A stretch of 48,467 bases of DNA from contig CAMYJI010000014.1 of assembly GCA_947258545.1 (NCBI GenBank), positions 1 through 48,467 on the forward strand. Reading direction: 5' to 3'. The translations under genes were made by a program, and so were the position numbers. The stretch comes from an uncultured Ectothiorhodospiraceae bacterium (GTDB taxonomy: Bacteria > Pseudomonadota > Gammaproteobacteria > UBA9214). The notes under the pieces were generated by a model. It was not told the DNA's origin. It saw only the letters and a list, made by a program, of their open reading frames with translations, and did not search any database. Position 1 is the stretch's first letter. Every line of letters begins with the position of its first letter. Positions 35,880 to 45,843 of the stretch are shown here, piece by piece.

Positions 35880-37513
35880 TCAACACTCCGGCCACCGCTG
35901 ACCGGCAGTCTGACAATTACCCGGCAGCCACCGAGAAAATCCGGGTCGATCACGATACTGCCGCCATGGCTGATGGCCATTTCCTGGGCCATGGTCAATC
36001 CCATGCCGGCATGCGACCGGGGCTGGGCCCAGTTGCAGAAGAATGGTTCGAACACCTTGAGTCGGTGAAGCTCCGCGATACCAGGTCCGTTATCCATGAC
36101 CTCGATAACGATTTCCTCGTCATCGGCCCGCGTCTCGATACGCACTTCCCGGTACTCGTTGCCGGATTCGTCCACAGCCTGGATGGCGTTGTCAATTAGA
36201 TACTTCAACAGGCCACGCAATCCGTTCGCGCGTCCCGTCACGGACGGCAGCACGGGCGCAGGACGCCAGTCGACAACCACACCGGACGCCAGCAACCGGT
36301 CTGTTTGCAACCTGATGACCTCATGCAACAATTCATTGACATTAACCAGCGAGGTCTGCTCCATGGTAGGACCGGGAAGCGCTGCATGCAGGCTTTCAAT
36401 TGCTTCGTCACCACTTTCCAGCACCTGACGCATGACACCGCGCTGATTGTCCGGTGAACCGTTTGATTCCGGCATGGCCAGTGCCGCATTGAGAATATTC
36501 AGCGGGGCCTGCATTTTGAAAATTGCACCCGAGATAGCCTCACGCATGGTCTGCACCATCTGCTGTTCGGCCATGCTGGCACGGATCATGTTCAAGCGTG
36601 CCTCGTTGGTGCGCATGCGGCTGGCCGTAATTTCGTTCGCAACAAGCAACAGGCAGCAACGGGTTTTTTCGTGGCTCCTGAAATAATTCTGCGCGGCCTC
36701 GTCCAGCTCGGCGACCCTGACACCGGAACAGGCAAACCAGCGCGGCGGCCTGCTTCCCGGGGGATCCAGGCGCACCTCGATATTGGAGAAACCCTTACCC
36801 TCGTGGCAAACCTGTACCAGATCGAGACCGATCTGCATTTCCAGCGCCTTGAGGAAGAGGTCGGCCGGCTCGACACCCCGAAAGTCACCCAGTAGCGCCT
36901 TGTAGGCGTGATTGTCCAGCAGCACCTTGCGCTCTGCATTGACGATTGCAACCGCAACGGGCGCGGCATCGAGTGCCGCCTCGGTCAGGCTCTTCTGGAA
37001 CTGCAGCCGCTGTTCAAGTTGGTGCAGTTCTGTCACATCCCGGTGCATGCCCAGGAAATAGGCAATCCGACCATCCGGGTTCAATACCGGCGAGATGGTC
37101 AGTTCAGCCAGGTACTCCGACCTGTCCTTGCGGTGATTGATCAGCTTGCCCTGCCAGACGCGTTGTTGCCGAATGGTGTTCCAGAGGTCCTGGTAAACGG
37201 ACAGCGGCGTTGACTTGCTGGACAGTAACGACTCGTTCCTGCCGATCACCTCATGCCGGTGGTAACCCGTCATTTGCTCAAACGCTTCATTTACATAGAG
37301 TATCCGCGCGGTCGGATCGGTGATGGAGATGGCAACAGGCGCCTGTTCGACTGTTTCGAGAAACAGTCTCGGCGGCAAGAATTCATCCATGCCCTTCACA
37401 TCGAAGGCGTCGATGATCTCGGCCGGCGTCCCTTCCGGGGGAGACGCCAGGAAGGACCGGATAACGTCGTTCAGCTCGCTGTCGCCGGGTGAGGAAGAGT
37501 TACGCTGCGCCAT
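35876..37513 (-). CDS. nifL: NifL, redox and nitrogen-sensing anti-activator
   Basis: A 545-residue sensor. The N-terminal PAS1 domain (about 50-165; EQAPVAISITDPTARILYVN, YFLGMHRDVTELHQL) is the FAD-type redox sensor. PAS2 follows (about 175-300), then a histidine-kinase-like region whose dimerisation helix lacks a typical phospho-His, and an ATPase domain with MDNGPGIAELHRLKVFEPFF and GMGLTMAQEMA. NifL binds and inhibits NifA under O2 or fixed nitrogen. The gene is promoter-proximal in nifLA. Confidence 0.95.
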   Translation of the reverse strand: MAQRNSSSPGDSELNDVIRSFLASPPEGTPAEIIDAFDVKGMDEFLPPRLFLETVEQAPVAISITDPTARILYVNEAFEQMTGYHRHEVIGRNESLLSSKSTPLSVYQDLWNTIRQQRVWQGKLINHRKDRSEYLAELTISPVLNPDGRIAYFLGMHRDVTELHQLEQRLQFQKSLTEAALDAAPVAVAIVNAERKVLLDNHAYKALLGDFRGVEPADLFLKALEMQIGLDLVQVCHEGKGFSNIEVRLDPPGSRPPRWFACSGVRVAELDEAAQNYFRSHEKTRCCLLLVANEITASRMRTNEARLNMIRASMAEQQMVQTMREAISGAIFKMQAPLNILNAALAMPESNGSPDNQRGVMRQVLESGDEAIESLHAALPGPTMEQTSLVNVNELLHEVIRLQTDRLLASGVVVDWRPAPVLPSVTGRANGLRGLLKYLIDNAIQAVDESGNEYREVRIETRADDEEIVIEVMDNGPGIAELHRLKVFEPFFCNWAQPRSHAGMGLTMAQEMAISHGGSIVIDPDFLGGCRVIVRLPVSGGRSVE

Positions 37514-37551
37514 CGAAAGTCACCACATCAGTACACATGCACTATATGTGA

Positions 37552-37566
37552 GCAAGAACCGTACCA
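37552..37566 (-). promoter_or_regulatory. possible sigma-54 promoter of nifLA
   Basis: The minus strand reads TGGTACGGTTCTTGC: GG and GC are ten bases apart but the -24 box is TGGTAC instead of TGGCAC. It lies about 40 bases before nifL. A nearby imperfect dyad (TGCACTATATGTGAGCA, 37538-37554) might be an NtrC-type site; this is speculative. Confidence 0.45.
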
Positions 37567-37617
37567 GCTCTTTTAGGGCATGAATCAACGGGTTCCGGGC
37601 CGCCTGGCAGGCAGGTC

Positions 37618-37633
37618 TGTGCGTAAACCGACA
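37618..37633. promoter_or_regulatory. NifA upstream activator site between nifL and rnfA
   Basis: TGTGCGTAAACCGACA fits TGT-N10-ACA. It lies about 190 bases upstream of the weak rnfA -24 element and 50 bases upstream of the possible nifL promoter. Confidence 0.6.
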
Positions 37634-37820
37634 ATTATCGAATAGGCGATTGTTTCGTTTACTACAAAAACGGTCTCTTCCCGCTCGAATTGCGCTCACT
37701 GTACGCCAGGCCACGCAAACGGAACTCGACATTCACCAGGCCGGAATGACTGTCCGTTCAATCATATAGAACGGTTCCTGCTGCAATCAGCGCGCGGCGG
37801 ACAGCCCGGGCAAGGACCAT

Positions 37821-37835
37821 TGGCATATTTCTTGT
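37821..37835 (+). promoter_or_regulatory. sigma-54-like promoter of rnf-mod operon
   Basis: TGGCATATTTCTTGT matches the -24 box well; the -12 box ends GT instead of GC. It lies about 43 bases before rnfA. A weak promoter match, supported by the upstream NifA site. Confidence 0.5.
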
Positions 37836-37877
37836 TCATCAGATGTATGCATCAAGTCATCCGGGGATGAACGCTCC

Positions 37878-38456
37878 ATGGAATATTTTCTCATTATCCT
37901 GTCTACCGCACTGGTGAATAACGTGGTGCTGGTCAAGTTTCTCGGACTGTGCCCCCTCATGGGGGTGTCGAACAAGCTGGACTCGGCACTTGGCATGGGA
38001 CTGGCCACCACCTTCGTCCTCACACTTGCAGCCTTCTCCAGCTGGCTGCTCGAATACTATGTGTTGACACCGCTCGACCTCGGTTTCCTGCGCATCCTGA
38101 CATTCATCCTGGTCATCGCCGTGGTTGTGCAGTTCACGGAAATCGTGGTGCGCAAGATGTCTCCGGTCCTCTACCAGGTGCTGGGTATTTTCCTGCCACT
38201 GATTACCACGAATTGTGCCGTGCTGGGCGTGGCCCTGCTCAATGTGCAGCAGGACAACAGTTTTCTTGAAAGCCTGATGTACGGCTTTGGTTCCGCCATG
38301 GGTTTCACACTGGTGCTGGTGATGTTCGCCGGCCTGCGCGAACGGCTGGCACTGGCCAGTGTCCCGGCAGCCTTCAGCGGCGCACCCATTGCCTTCGTGG
38401 TGGCCGGCCTGCTGTCACTGGCGTTCATGGGCTTTGCCGGACTTACCAGTCATTGA
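37878..38456 (+). CDS. rnfA: RnfA, membrane subunit of Rnf complex
   Basis: A 192-residue protein with six transmembrane segments; family signatures [20 protein letters not shown] and [17 protein letters not shown] (the two Cys-containing half-helices that hold the membrane [2Fe-2S] centre with RnfE). The Rnf complex pushes electrons from NADH to ferredoxin using ion-motive force. First gene of rnfABCDGEH, as in the A. vinelandii rnf1 cluster that flanks nifLA. Confidence 0.97.
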   Translation: MEYFLIILSTALVNNVVLVKFLGLCPLMGVSNKLDSALGMGLATTFVLTLAAFSSWLLEYYVLTPLDLGFLRILTFILVIAVVVQFTEIVVRKMSPVLYQVLGIFLPLITTNCAVLGVALLNVQQDNSFLESLMYGFGSAMGFTLVLVMFAGLRERLALASVPAAFSGAPIAFVVAGLLSLAFMGFAGLTSH

Positions 38457-38467
38457 GGAGCGGGTAA

Positions 38468-38998
38468 ATGATAAACGCTATCCTGATCATTGCATTGCTT
38501 GGCATCGTCATGGGCATGTTGCTCGGTATTGCATCGAAATACCTTAGCGTGGAAGGCAATCCGCTCGCCGCCGAAATCGAGGAGATTTTGCCGGGCTCGC
38601 AGTGCGGCCAGTGTGGTTACCCCGGTTGCGGTCCGGCTGCGGCGGCGGTCGCCGGCAGCGAGGCACCGGTCACCCTCTGCCCGCCCGGCGGCAAGGCACT
38701 GGCAGAGGCCCTCGCCGACAAGCTAGGTGTGAGCGTTGACCTGGCAAGCGTGGAGGAAAAGGCGCCCATGGTGGCCTTTATCCACGAGAGCCTGTGTGTT
38801 GGTTGCACCAAGTGCTTCAAACGCTGTCCGACCGATGCCATTCTCGGCGGCCCGAAACATATCCATGCCGTGTTCGCCGATGCCTGCACGGGTTGCGAAA
38901 AGTGCTTCGATGTTTGCCCGACGGAGTGTATCGAGATGCGAACGGTGCAACCGACGCTGCAGACCTGGTACTGGCCGGAACCGGCCAGGGCGGCCTGA
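38468..38998 (+). CDS. rnfB: RnfB, ferredoxin-like subunit of Rnf complex
   Basis: A 176-residue protein: one N-terminal membrane anchor (about 3-25), the Cys-rich domain CGQCGYPGCGPAAAAVAG, and two [4Fe-4S] motifs CVGCTKCFKRCP and CTGCEKCFDVCP. It connects RnfC to soluble ferredoxin. Its stop overlaps the rnfC start (TGATG). Confidence 0.96.
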   Translation: MINAILIIALLGIVMGMLLGIASKYLSVEGNPLAAEIEEILPGSQCGQCGYPGCGPAAAAVAGSEAPVTLCPPGGKALAEALADKLGVSVDLASVEEKAPMVAFIHESLCVGCTKCFKRCPTDAILGGPKHIHAVFADACTGCEKCFDVCPTECIEMRTVQPTLQTWYWPEPARAA

Positions 38999-40497
38999 TG
39001 ACTGGCAGGGCCGGCAAAACGAAACTGTTCAGGATTCGTGGCGGAGTACACCCCGACGACCGCAAGCACCTGAGCGCGGAACAGACCATCGAAACCCTTC
39101 CCATGCCACCGCTGCTGCACATTCCGCTGCAGCAGCATATCGGTGCGCCGGCGGAGCCACTGGTCCGGCGCGGTGACACGGTAAAAAAGGGGCAACTGCT
39201 GGCGCGCAGCCAGGGGGCAATTTCCGCACCGGTGCACGCGCCCACCTCGGGCCGAATCATGGGTGTTGGCGGCTATCCCGCTAATCATCCGTCCGGGCTG
39301 TCTGTACGGACCATCACGCTGAAACCGGATGGCGAAGATGAATGGACGGAAACCATTAATCCCGCCGTGGAGCCACTCAGTCTCGAGCCCGCTGAAATCG
39401 CCAGACAGGTGGGCGAAGCTGGTGTCGTCGGCATGGGGGGCGCCACCTTCCCGTCCGCGGTCAAGCTCAACCTGCACAACCGTTACAGCCTGCACACCCT
39501 GGTGATCAACGGCGCCGAATGTGAACCCTACCTGACCTGCGATGACCGGCTGATGCGCGAGCACAGTGAAGCGGTGCTCGACGGCGTGCTGTTGATGGCG
39601 CGCGCACTGGGCGCCTCCACTGTGCTGTTCGCCATCGAGAACAACAAACCCGATGCACAGCGAGCCATGCGCGCTGCTGCCGAACTTTCCCCGCAGGTGA
39701 AGGTCGTCGGCCTGCCGACGCGCTACCCGATGGGCTCCGAGAAACACCTGGTACAGACCCTGACCGGCAGGGAAACCCCGGCCCGCGGCCTGACGGCCGA
39801 CATCGGTGTCGTGGTGCACAACGTCGCGACCGCGCTGGCAGTCCATGACGCACTGCGACTTGGACGACCGGTCATCTCGCGCGTAGTCACAGTAACCGGC
39901 GGCGCCATACGTCAGCCGCGCAACCTGCATGTTCCCATCGGCACGCCGCTGCAACACCTGATTGAATACTGCGGGGGATTCGCCGAGGAGCCTGCCCGCC
40001 TGATTAGCGGCGGACCCATGATGGGACAGCCATTGCCCAGTACACGGGTACCCGTGGTAAAGGGCAGCAATGGCTTGCTGGCGCTGACCCGCGAGGAAGT
40101 CGGGGGTGGCAGGGAAATGCCGTGTATCCGCTGCGCCAGTTGCGTTCGCGCCTGTCCCTGCGGACTCGTGCCGCTGGAAATGGCGGCCAATGTCCGCTCC
40201 GGCAATCTCGACACGTCGGTTAAGCTGGGACTGCTCGACTGTATCGGCTGCGGGTCCTGTTCCTATGTCTGCCCCTCGCACATCCCGCTGGTGCAGTTCT
40301 TCAATTTCGCCAAGGGGGAAATGGCCGCCAGGCAACGTGCCCAGCACAAGCAGGGTGAAACGAAACGCCTGGCGGAAGCGCGCAGCGAACGCATGGCAGC
40401 GATCAAGCGTGCCAAGCGCGAGGCCATGCTGAAGCGCAAGAAAGAGATGGAAGCGAAAAAGGCCCGCGAAGCAGACCGGGCCGGGGCGGAAGTATGA
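38998..40497 (+). CDS. rnfC: RnfC, NADH-binding subunit of Rnf complex
   Basis: A 499-residue soluble subunit. It has an N-terminal barrel-like part (IRGGVHPDDRKHLS), an NADH/FMN site (EAGVVGMGGATFPSAVKLNL, NGAECEPYLTCDDRLM), and two [4Fe-4S] motifs CIRCASCVRACPCGL and CIGCGSCSYVCPSHIPL. The C-terminus is a short charged coiled coil (KRAKREAMLKRKKEMEAKKA). Start 38998 chosen from the overlap with rnfB. It overlaps rnfD by 4 bases. Confidence 0.96.
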   Translation: MTGRAGKTKLFRIRGGVHPDDRKHLSAEQTIETLPMPPLLHIPLQQHIGAPAEPLVRRGDTVKKGQLLARSQGAISAPVHAPTSGRIMGVGGYPANHPSGLSVRTITLKPDGEDEWTETINPAVEPLSLEPAEIARQVGEAGVVGMGGATFPSAVKLNLHNRYSLHTLVINGAECEPYLTCDDRLMREHSEAVLDGVLLMARALGASTVLFAIENNKPDAQRAMRAAAELSPQVKVVGLPTRYPMGSEKHLVQTLTGRETPARGLTADIGVVVHNVATALAVHDALRLGRPVISRVVTVTGGAIRQPRNLHVPIGTPLQHLIEYCGGFAEEPARLISGGPMMGQPLPSTRVPVVKGSNGLLALTREEVGGGREMPCIRCASCVRACPCGLVPLEMAANVRSGNLDTSVKLGLLDCIGCGSCSYVCPSHIPLVQFFNFAKGEMAARQRAQHKQGETKRLAEARSERMAAIKRAKREAMLKRKKEMEAKKAREADRAGAEV

Positions 40498-41582
40498 GCG
40501 AGGAAACGGTCGTTGCCGGGCCATACGCCCATGAGAAGACAAGCGTCCGGCGGACGATGCTGCTGGTGGTATGCGCGCTCCTGCCGGCCACCCTGTTCGG
40601 ACTCTACCAGTTCGGTTGGCCCGCGATCTTCCTGTTCGTCATCACCCTGGTCACGGCCCTCCTCGCCGAGGCGGTTGCGCTGCAACTCGCCGGCCGGCCG
40701 GTCATGCCGTACCTGACCGACGGCTCCGCCCTGCTCACCGGCTGGTTGCTGGCCATGGCGCTGCCACCCTGGGCGCCCTGGTGGATCGGCGTGGTGGGCG
40801 GCCTGCTGGCCATCGTGGTCGGCAAGCAGGTGTTCGGCGGCATTGGCCAGAACCTCTTCAACCCGGCCATGGTCGCACGGGTCGCCCTGCTGATATCCTT
40901 TCCGCTGGAGATGACATTGTTCAACCCGCCCCTGCCGCTGCTCTCGGCGGAGGCGCCCGGCTTCATGGATAGCCTGGCCATCACCTTCGGCAGTTCGACA
41001 CACCTCGATGCCGTCAGCAGTGCCACGCCCATGGGGCATCTCAAGACAGAACTCGGCCGCGGCCTTGGCCTGGACGAGGTGGCGGCTGGCGTTGCACCGC
41101 TCTGGCAGATGGCCATCGGCTCCACCGCCGGCAGCCTCGGGGAGACGTCCGCTCTGTTGCTGCTGCTGGGCGGCGCATTCCTGCTCTACAAACGCATCAT
41201 CAGCTGGCACATACCGCTGGCCATGATCGGCGGCCTGATGCTGCCGGCGGCACTGTTCTATTTCATCGATCCGGACGGTTTCATTGATCCGCTGACCCAC
41301 CTGCTGTCCGGTGCCACGGTACTCGGCGCCTTTTTCATCGCCACCGACCTGGTCACCTCGCCGGTTTCAACCCGCGGGCAACTGGTGTTCGGCGCCGGCT
41401 GCGGTCTGCTCGTTTACGTGATCCGTACGTTTGCCGGCTATCCCGAGGGAATGGCCTTCGCCATCATGCTGATGAATGCCTGCACACCACTGATCGACCG
41501 GTACCTCACGCCACGCATCTATGGTCGCGACCGCAAAGGCGAGCCCCTGGCCTTCAGCGACAGGGAAAGCGACACACCATGA
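40494..41582 (+). CDS. rnfD: RnfD, flavin-carrying membrane subunit
   Basis: A 362-residue integral membrane protein with about nine hydrophobic segments. The covalent FMN site is the Thr in LLSGATVLGAFFIATD; QNLFNPAMVARVALL is a further family motif. Part of the electron path of the Rnf complex. It overlaps rnfC and rnfG by 4 bases. Confidence 0.96.
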   Translation: MSEETVVAGPYAHEKTSVRRTMLLVVCALLPATLFGLYQFGWPAIFLFVITLVTALLAEAVALQLAGRPVMPYLTDGSALLTGWLLAMALPPWAPWWIGVVGGLLAIVVGKQVFGGIGQNLFNPAMVARVALLISFPLEMTLFNPPLPLLSAEAPGFMDSLAITFGSSTHLDAVSSATPMGHLKTELGRGLGLDEVAAGVAPLWQMAIGSTAGSLGETSALLLLLGGAFLLYKRIISWHIPLAMIGGLMLPAALFYFIDPDGFIDPLTHLLSGATVLGAFFIATDLVTSPVSTRGQLVFGAGCGLLVYVIRTFAGYPEGMAFAIMLMNACTPLIDRYLTPRIYGRDRKGEPLAFSDRESDTP

Positions 41583-42229
41583 CGGCAACCGAACAGGGCG
41601 GCCGGTACCGCAAGTGGATCAGTTACCAGGCGCTTCTGCTGGGCGGCTTCTCCGCCGTGGCCACTGCACTGCTGGTCACCGGCAACCTGTCGACGCGGGA
41701 TGCCATCCGGGAACGCCTGAAGGAAGACATGCAGGCCTCGCTCGGCCAGGTCATTCCCGCCGGGTACTACGACAACAACTTGCTCGCCAGCCCGCGGCAG
41801 GTAACCGGCCCGCAGGGCAACACGCTGACGGTCTACCGCGGTACCCGGGACGAACAAACAAGCGCACTGGCCTGGGAAATCGTCGGCAGGGGTTATGCCG
41901 GCGACATCAGGCTGATGCTCGGCCTGGATACCGACGGCAAGGTACTGGGAGTACGGGTGCTGTCGCATGCCGAAACCCCCGGACTGGGTGACAAGATCGA
42001 GGCACAAAAGGATAACTGGATACTCGGCTTCAATGGCCTTTCGCTCGGTAATCCGCCGCCATCAAAGTGGAAAGTAAAAAAGGACGGCGGCCAGTTTGAT
42101 GCATTCAGTGGCGCAACCGTAACGCCCCGTGCCGTGGTAGAAGCGATTGCCGACGGACTGGCGTTTTTCGATGCACACCGTGCCGAGCTGCTTGCACCGG
42201 GGGACAGCGGTGACCATACAACGGAGTAG
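41579..42229 (+). CDS. rnfG: RnfG, FMN-binding subunit
   Basis: A 216-residue protein with one N-terminal membrane anchor (about 15-40) and a periplasmic FMN domain. The FMN is covalently bound through the Thr in the SGATVTPRAVVEAI motif; RVLSHAETPGLGDKIE is a typical family segment. Confidence 0.96.
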   Translation: MTATEQGGRYRKWISYQALLLGGFSAVATALLVTGNLSTRDAIRERLKEDMQASLGQVIPAGYYDNNLLASPRQVTGPQGNTLTVYRGTRDEQTSALAWEIVGRGYAGDIRLMLGLDTDGKVLGVRVLSHAETPGLGDKIEAQKDNWILGFNGLSLGNPPPSKWKVKKDGGQFDAFSGATVTPRAVVEAIADGLAFFDAHRAELLAPGDSGDHTTE

Positions 42230-42235
42230 TCGATT

Positions 42236-42916
42236 ATGAGTCAGGATTATCTGCGCATTGCCAAAGACGGCATCTGGAACAACAATATTGTTTTCGCCCA
42301 GGCACTCGGCCTTTGCCCGCTGCTGGCGGTAACCGGAACCGCTAGCAATGGACTCGGCATGGGGCTTGCCACGCTGGCCGTGCTGGTCACCTCGGCCCTG
42401 GTCATCTCCCTGCTCCGCGATATCATTACACCGCAGGTGCGTATTCCGGTATTCGTGCTGATCATCGCGGTACTGGTCACACTGGTCGACATGTCGATGA
42501 ACGCCTGGGTACACGACCTGCACAAGGTACTCGGGCTGTTCATTCCACTGATCGTCACCAACTGCGCCATCCTTGGCCGCGCGGAGTCATTTGCCTCTCG
42601 CAATACAGTGCTACCGGCATTGTTCGACGGCATGATGATGGGAATCGGCTTCACCCTTGCGCTGGTATTGCTGGGTGCGGCGCGTGAAATACTCGGTAGT
42701 GGCACCCTGTTCGCCAATGCGCCGCTGTTGCTCGGTTCCTGGGCATCCTTCCTGGAACTGGAACTGATCCCCGACTACAAGGGCTTCCTGCTGATCATCT
42801 TGCCGCCGGGTGGCTTCCTGGTACTGGGTTTCCTGATGGCAGGGAAACGCCTGATCGATCGCGCCGTAACGGAGCGCAGGCAGGCGGCAGGTGAAATGGC
42901 CACATCGACCGGTTGA
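42236..42916 (+). CDS. rnfE: RnfE, membrane subunit of Rnf complex
   Basis: A 226-residue membrane protein homologous to RnfA, with NNIVFAQALGLCPLLAVTGT and FIPLIVTNCAILGRAESFAS (paired Cys half-helices) and six transmembrane segments. It pairs with RnfA around the intramembrane Fe-S centre. Confidence 0.96.
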   Translation: MSQDYLRIAKDGIWNNNIVFAQALGLCPLLAVTGTASNGLGMGLATLAVLVTSALVISLLRDIITPQVRIPVFVLIIAVLVTLVDMSMNAWVHDLHKVLGLFIPLIVTNCAILGRAESFASRNTVLPALFDGMMMGIGFTLALVLLGAAREILGSGTLFANAPLLLGSWASFLELELIPDYKGFLLIILPPGGFLVLGFLMAGKRLIDRAVTERRQAAGEMATSTG

Positions 42917-42928
42917 TGGAGGACGGCG

Positions 42929-43195
42929 ATGAACGTGGGTGTTGCCTATGCGGACAAATTCAGACAGGTCTGGCTCAAGCTTGAGGTGCCGGATGGGAGT
43001 ACCGTGCGCGAGGTCATCGAACTCTCAGGGATTCTGCAACAGTTCCCGGAAATCGATCTTGCACGACAGAAAGTCGGTATTTTCGGCAAACTGACGAAGC
43101 TTGATGCGAAGGTCGCGGAAGATACCCGCGTCGAGATCTACCGCGAAATCACCGCCGATCCGGAACTGGTGGAACGTCGCGACACCGAGTTCTGA
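42929..43195 (+). CDS. rnfH: RnfH, ubiquitin-like accessory protein
   Basis: An 88-residue beta-grasp protein: GVAYADKFRQVWLKLEVPDG, VREVIELSGILQQFPEIDL, and IFGKLTKLDAKVAEDTRVEI. RnfH usually ends gammaproteobacterial rnf operons linked to nif. modA starts 12 bases after its stop, so mod is likely read from the same transcript. Confidence 0.94.
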   Translation: MNVGVAYADKFRQVWLKLEVPDGSTVREVIELSGILQQFPEIDLARQKVGIFGKLTKLDAKVAEDTRVEIYREITADPELVERRDTEF

Positions 43196-43207
43196 CGGGA
43201 GAAACAT

Positions 43208-44056
43208 GTGATACGAATGACACGAACGATGCTGGTCCTGCTGACTGGTTTGTTGCTACAGGATGCACTGCATGCCGATGAGGTACGCATTGCCGTGGCG
43301 GCCAACTTCAGCGACACAATCCGCAAGCTTGTACCGCTGTTCAGTGAAGTAACCGGGCACACGGCGCGCATCAGTGCCGCTTCCACCGGCAAGCTCTACT
43401 CGCAGATCAAGAATGGCGCCCCGTTTGATGTATTCCTGGCCGCCGACACTGCACGCCCCATCAGGGCCGAACAGCAGCAACTGGTTGTCCCCGGCAGCCG
43501 GTTTGTTTATGCACAGGGCAGACTGGTGCTATGGAGTACCAGCAGTGACGTCAGTGCGGATTGCAGAATGTGGCAGGCAAATACGGCGCTGAATCATGTC
43601 GCCATCGCCAACCCGAAAACGGCACCCTATGGTGTTGCCGCCAGGCAGGCCATGGAGCACCTGGGCATCTGGAAAGAATTCCAAACGCGGCTGGTGCGTG
43701 GCGAGTCGATCGCCCAGACCTTCCAGTTCGTCGCAACCGGAAATGCCGAAGCGGGATTTGTCGCCCTGTCGCAGCTGAGGAACTGGCAGGGTGAGCCGGG
43801 CATGGCGTGGGAAGTGCCGGCCGCTTACTATACCCCGATCGACCAGTCGGCCGTACTACTGACCCGGGGGAAAAGCAATGCGGCTGCCCGTGCATTTATT
43901 GAATTCCTGAAAAGCGACACTGCGCGCAGCATCATCAGAGACTTTGGCTACAGCGTACCGGAACCCACGGCGTCCGAAGCCATGCATGAGCCCGGCTGTT
44001 GTACCTCTCTTTCAAGGCCTGAACCATGGAATTCGACTGGCAGCCCGTCTGGCTGA
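43208..44056 (+). CDS. modA: ModA, periplasmic molybdate-binding protein
   Basis: A 282-residue substrate-binding protein with a Sec signal peptide (about 1-24, ending [12 protein letters not shown]). Oxyanion-binding motifs [30 protein letters not shown] and [20 protein letters not shown] are typical of ModA. The protein ends with an unusual ~30-residue extension after [12 protein letters not shown] that overlaps modB by 31 bases. GGGAG precedes GTG 43208; ATG 43217 is an alternative start. Confidence 0.94.
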   Translation: MIRMTRTMLVLLTGLLLQDALHADEVRIAVAANFSDTIRKLVPLFSEVTGHTARISAASTGKLYSQIKNGAPFDVFLAADTARPIRAEQQQLVVPGSRFVYAQGRLVLWSTSSDVSADCRMWQANTALNHVAIANPKTAPYGVAARQAMEHLGIWKEFQTRLVRGESIAQTFQFVATGNAEAGFVALSQLRNWQGEPGMAWEVPAAYYTPIDQSAVLLTRGKSNAAARAFIEFLKSDTARSIIRDFGYSVPEPTASEAMHEPGCCTSLSRPEPWNSTGSPSG

Positions 44057-44706
44057 CGCTGAAACTCGCCAGTGTCACCACCCTCACACTGCTGCTGCTG
44101 GGGACACCCGTTGCCTGGTGGCTAGCAAACACACGGGCCTGGTACAAAACACCTGTAGCCGCAGTCGTTGCCCTGCCGCTGGTACTGCCACCCACCGTAC
44201 TGGGCTTCTATCTGCTGATCATGCTGGGTCCGAAGGGACCGATCGGCGCCCTGACCCAGTCGCTGGGGCTTGGCACCTTGCCGTTCACCTTCAAGGGACT
44301 GGTCGTTGCATCGGTCATCTACTCGCTCCCCTTCGTGGTACAGCCGCTGCAGAACGCATTCGAGGCAATGGGCAAGCGTCCGCTGGAGGTAGCTGCCACC
44401 CTGCGCGCCTCACCATGGGACCGCTTCACGACGGTGGTCATCCCGCTGTCCCGCTCCGGCTTTCTCACCGCGGCAGTGCTTGCCTTCGCCCATACTATGG
44501 GCGAATTCGGTGTCGTACTGATGATCGGCGGCAACATCCCCGGTGAAACCCGTGTGCTGTCAGTGGCCATTTACGATCACGTGGAGGTACTGGAATATGA
44601 CCAGGCGCATATTCTCTCAGCAGGGATGCTGGCGTTTGCATTTGCAGTACTCGTCATCCTCTATGTAGCGAACGGCCGGCTCAATGGCAAGCATGAACAC
44701 CCTTGA
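44026..44706 (+). CDS. modB: ModB, molybdate ABC permease
   Basis: A 226-residue inner-membrane permease with about five or six transmembrane segments and the EAA-type loop contacting the ATPase ([20 protein letters not shown]). The motif [20 protein letters not shown] is typical of ModB. It overlaps modC by 23 bases. Confidence 0.95.
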   Translation: MEFDWQPVWLTLKLASVTTLTLLLLGTPVAWWLANTRAWYKTPVAAVVALPLVLPPTVLGFYLLIMLGPKGPIGALTQSLGLGTLPFTFKGLVVASVIYSLPFVVQPLQNAFEAMGKRPLEVAATLRASPWDRFTTVVIPLSRSGFLTAAVLAFAHTMGEFGVVLMIGGNIPGETRVLSVAIYDHVEVLEYDQAHILSAGMLAFAFAVLVILYVANGRLNGKHEHP

Positions 44707-45766
44707 AGTCAGCCTGAAAAACCGGCTGGGCGATTTCCGGCTGGATGTCGACTTCGAGACGCCTGCCAGCGGCGTGACGGCCCTGTTCGGCCACTCCGGT
44801 TCGGGCAAGACCAGCGTGCTGCGTGCTGTCGCCGGGCTGGAACGGACTGCCGGCTGCAGGGTAAAACTCAATGGCGACACCTGGCAGGATGACGGCCGAT
44901 TCATGCCCCCCTGGCGCAGACCGCTGGGCTATGTCTTCCAGGAGGCCAGCCTGTTTCCCCACCTGTCGGTCAGACGCAACCTGGAATACGGTTGGCAGCG
45001 GGTCCCGCAGGGGGAGCGACAAATCGGCTTTGACAGTGTGGTTGAGCTGCTGGGAATCGGCGCCTTGCTGAAGCGCGCAACCCATCGACTTTCCGGCGGC
45101 GAACGCCAGCGTGTCGCCATCGCACGAGCACTGCTGACCAGCCCGAAACTCCTGCTGATGGATGAACCGCTGGCCGCGCTGGATCATGCTGCAAAGCAGA
45201 CAATCCTGCCCTACATGGACAGCCTGCACGATGAACTCGGCATCCCCTCGCTGTATGTTTCACACGACACGAACGAGGTCGCGCGACTCGCTGACCGGAT
45301 GATCCTGCTAGAGGATGGCAAGGTCGTTGCTCAGGGATCAGCCGCCGACCTGCTGACCCGCCTGGATTTGCCGCTGGCAGGCCATGACGCGGCCGCCTCC
45401 ATTCTCGAAGGCAATGTCTCGTCTCATGACCCTACCTATCATTTGACGTGGATCGGCATGCATGGCGGACGTGTCGCTGTGGCGCGTGATGACCTGCCCG
45501 TCGGCAAGCTCGCCCGGGTCGAGATTCTCGCCAGGGATGTAAGCCTATCCCTGCGGTCGCATTCCGATACCAGCATCATCAATATTCTGCCGGCCAAAGT
45601 CATCGACACGAGCGAGATCACTGCGGGTCATTTACTGGTGCGCCTCGAACTGGACGACGGCCAGACCCTGCTCTCCCGCATCACACGCCTGTCCGGCATG
45701 GCAATCGGCCTGCACGAAGGCATGCGACTCTATGCACAGGTAAAGAGCGTGGCACTCATTGCATGA
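44684..45766 (+). CDS. modC: ModC, molybdate ABC ATPase
   Basis: A 360-residue ABC ATPase: Walker [12 protein letters not shown]-loop [10 protein letters not shown], signature [17 protein letters not shown], Walker [13 protein letters not shown] and the switch His in [10 protein letters not shown]. The C-terminal part (from about 290) is a TOBE/MOP-type domain that binds oxyanion and tunes transport. It supplies Mo for FeMo-co. A hairpin follows 53 bases after its stop. Confidence 0.96.
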   Translation: MASMNTLEVSLKNRLGDFRLDVDFETPASGVTALFGHSGSGKTSVLRAVAGLERTAGCRVKLNGDTWQDDGRFMPPWRRPLGYVFQEASLFPHLSVRRNLEYGWQRVPQGERQIGFDSVVELLGIGALLKRATHRLSGGERQRVAIARALLTSPKLLLMDEPLAALDHAAKQTILPYMDSLHDELGIPSLYVSHDTNEVARLADRMILLEDGKVVAQGSAADLLTRLDLPLAGHDAAASILEGNVSSHDPTYHLTWIGMHGGRVAVARDDLPVGKLARVEILARDVSLSLRSHSDTSIINILPAKVIDTSEITAGHLLVRLELDDGQTLLSRITRLSGMAIGLHEGMRLYAQVKSVALIA

Positions 45767-45819
45767 ATTGTGCGATTAGGATCAACGCACGGAAATTCGT
45801 AAATGACAAATAAGCGGTG

Positions 45820-45843
45820 ACCACCTGTATTTACGCAGGTGGT
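45820..45843 (+). terminator. hairpin downstream of modC
   Basis: ACCACCTG (45820-45827) and CAGGTGGT (45836-45843) form an 8-bp stem with an 8-base loop. A related CCAGGTGGT occurs again near 45885. There is no T-run, so termination strength is uncertain. Confidence 0.4.

Noticed and set aside
34320..37513. nifL-nifA as a generic two-component system
   Set aside because: NifA has GAF-AAA+-Fis domains without a receiver domain, NifL lacks a usual phospho-His, and both fit the NifL-NifA pair with a 4-base overlap.
38617..40542. A 641-codon frame on the minus strand opposite rnfB-rnfC
   Set aside because: It is the mirror of well-recognised rnfB/rnfC coding sequence; its product is His/Arg/Gln-rich with no family match.
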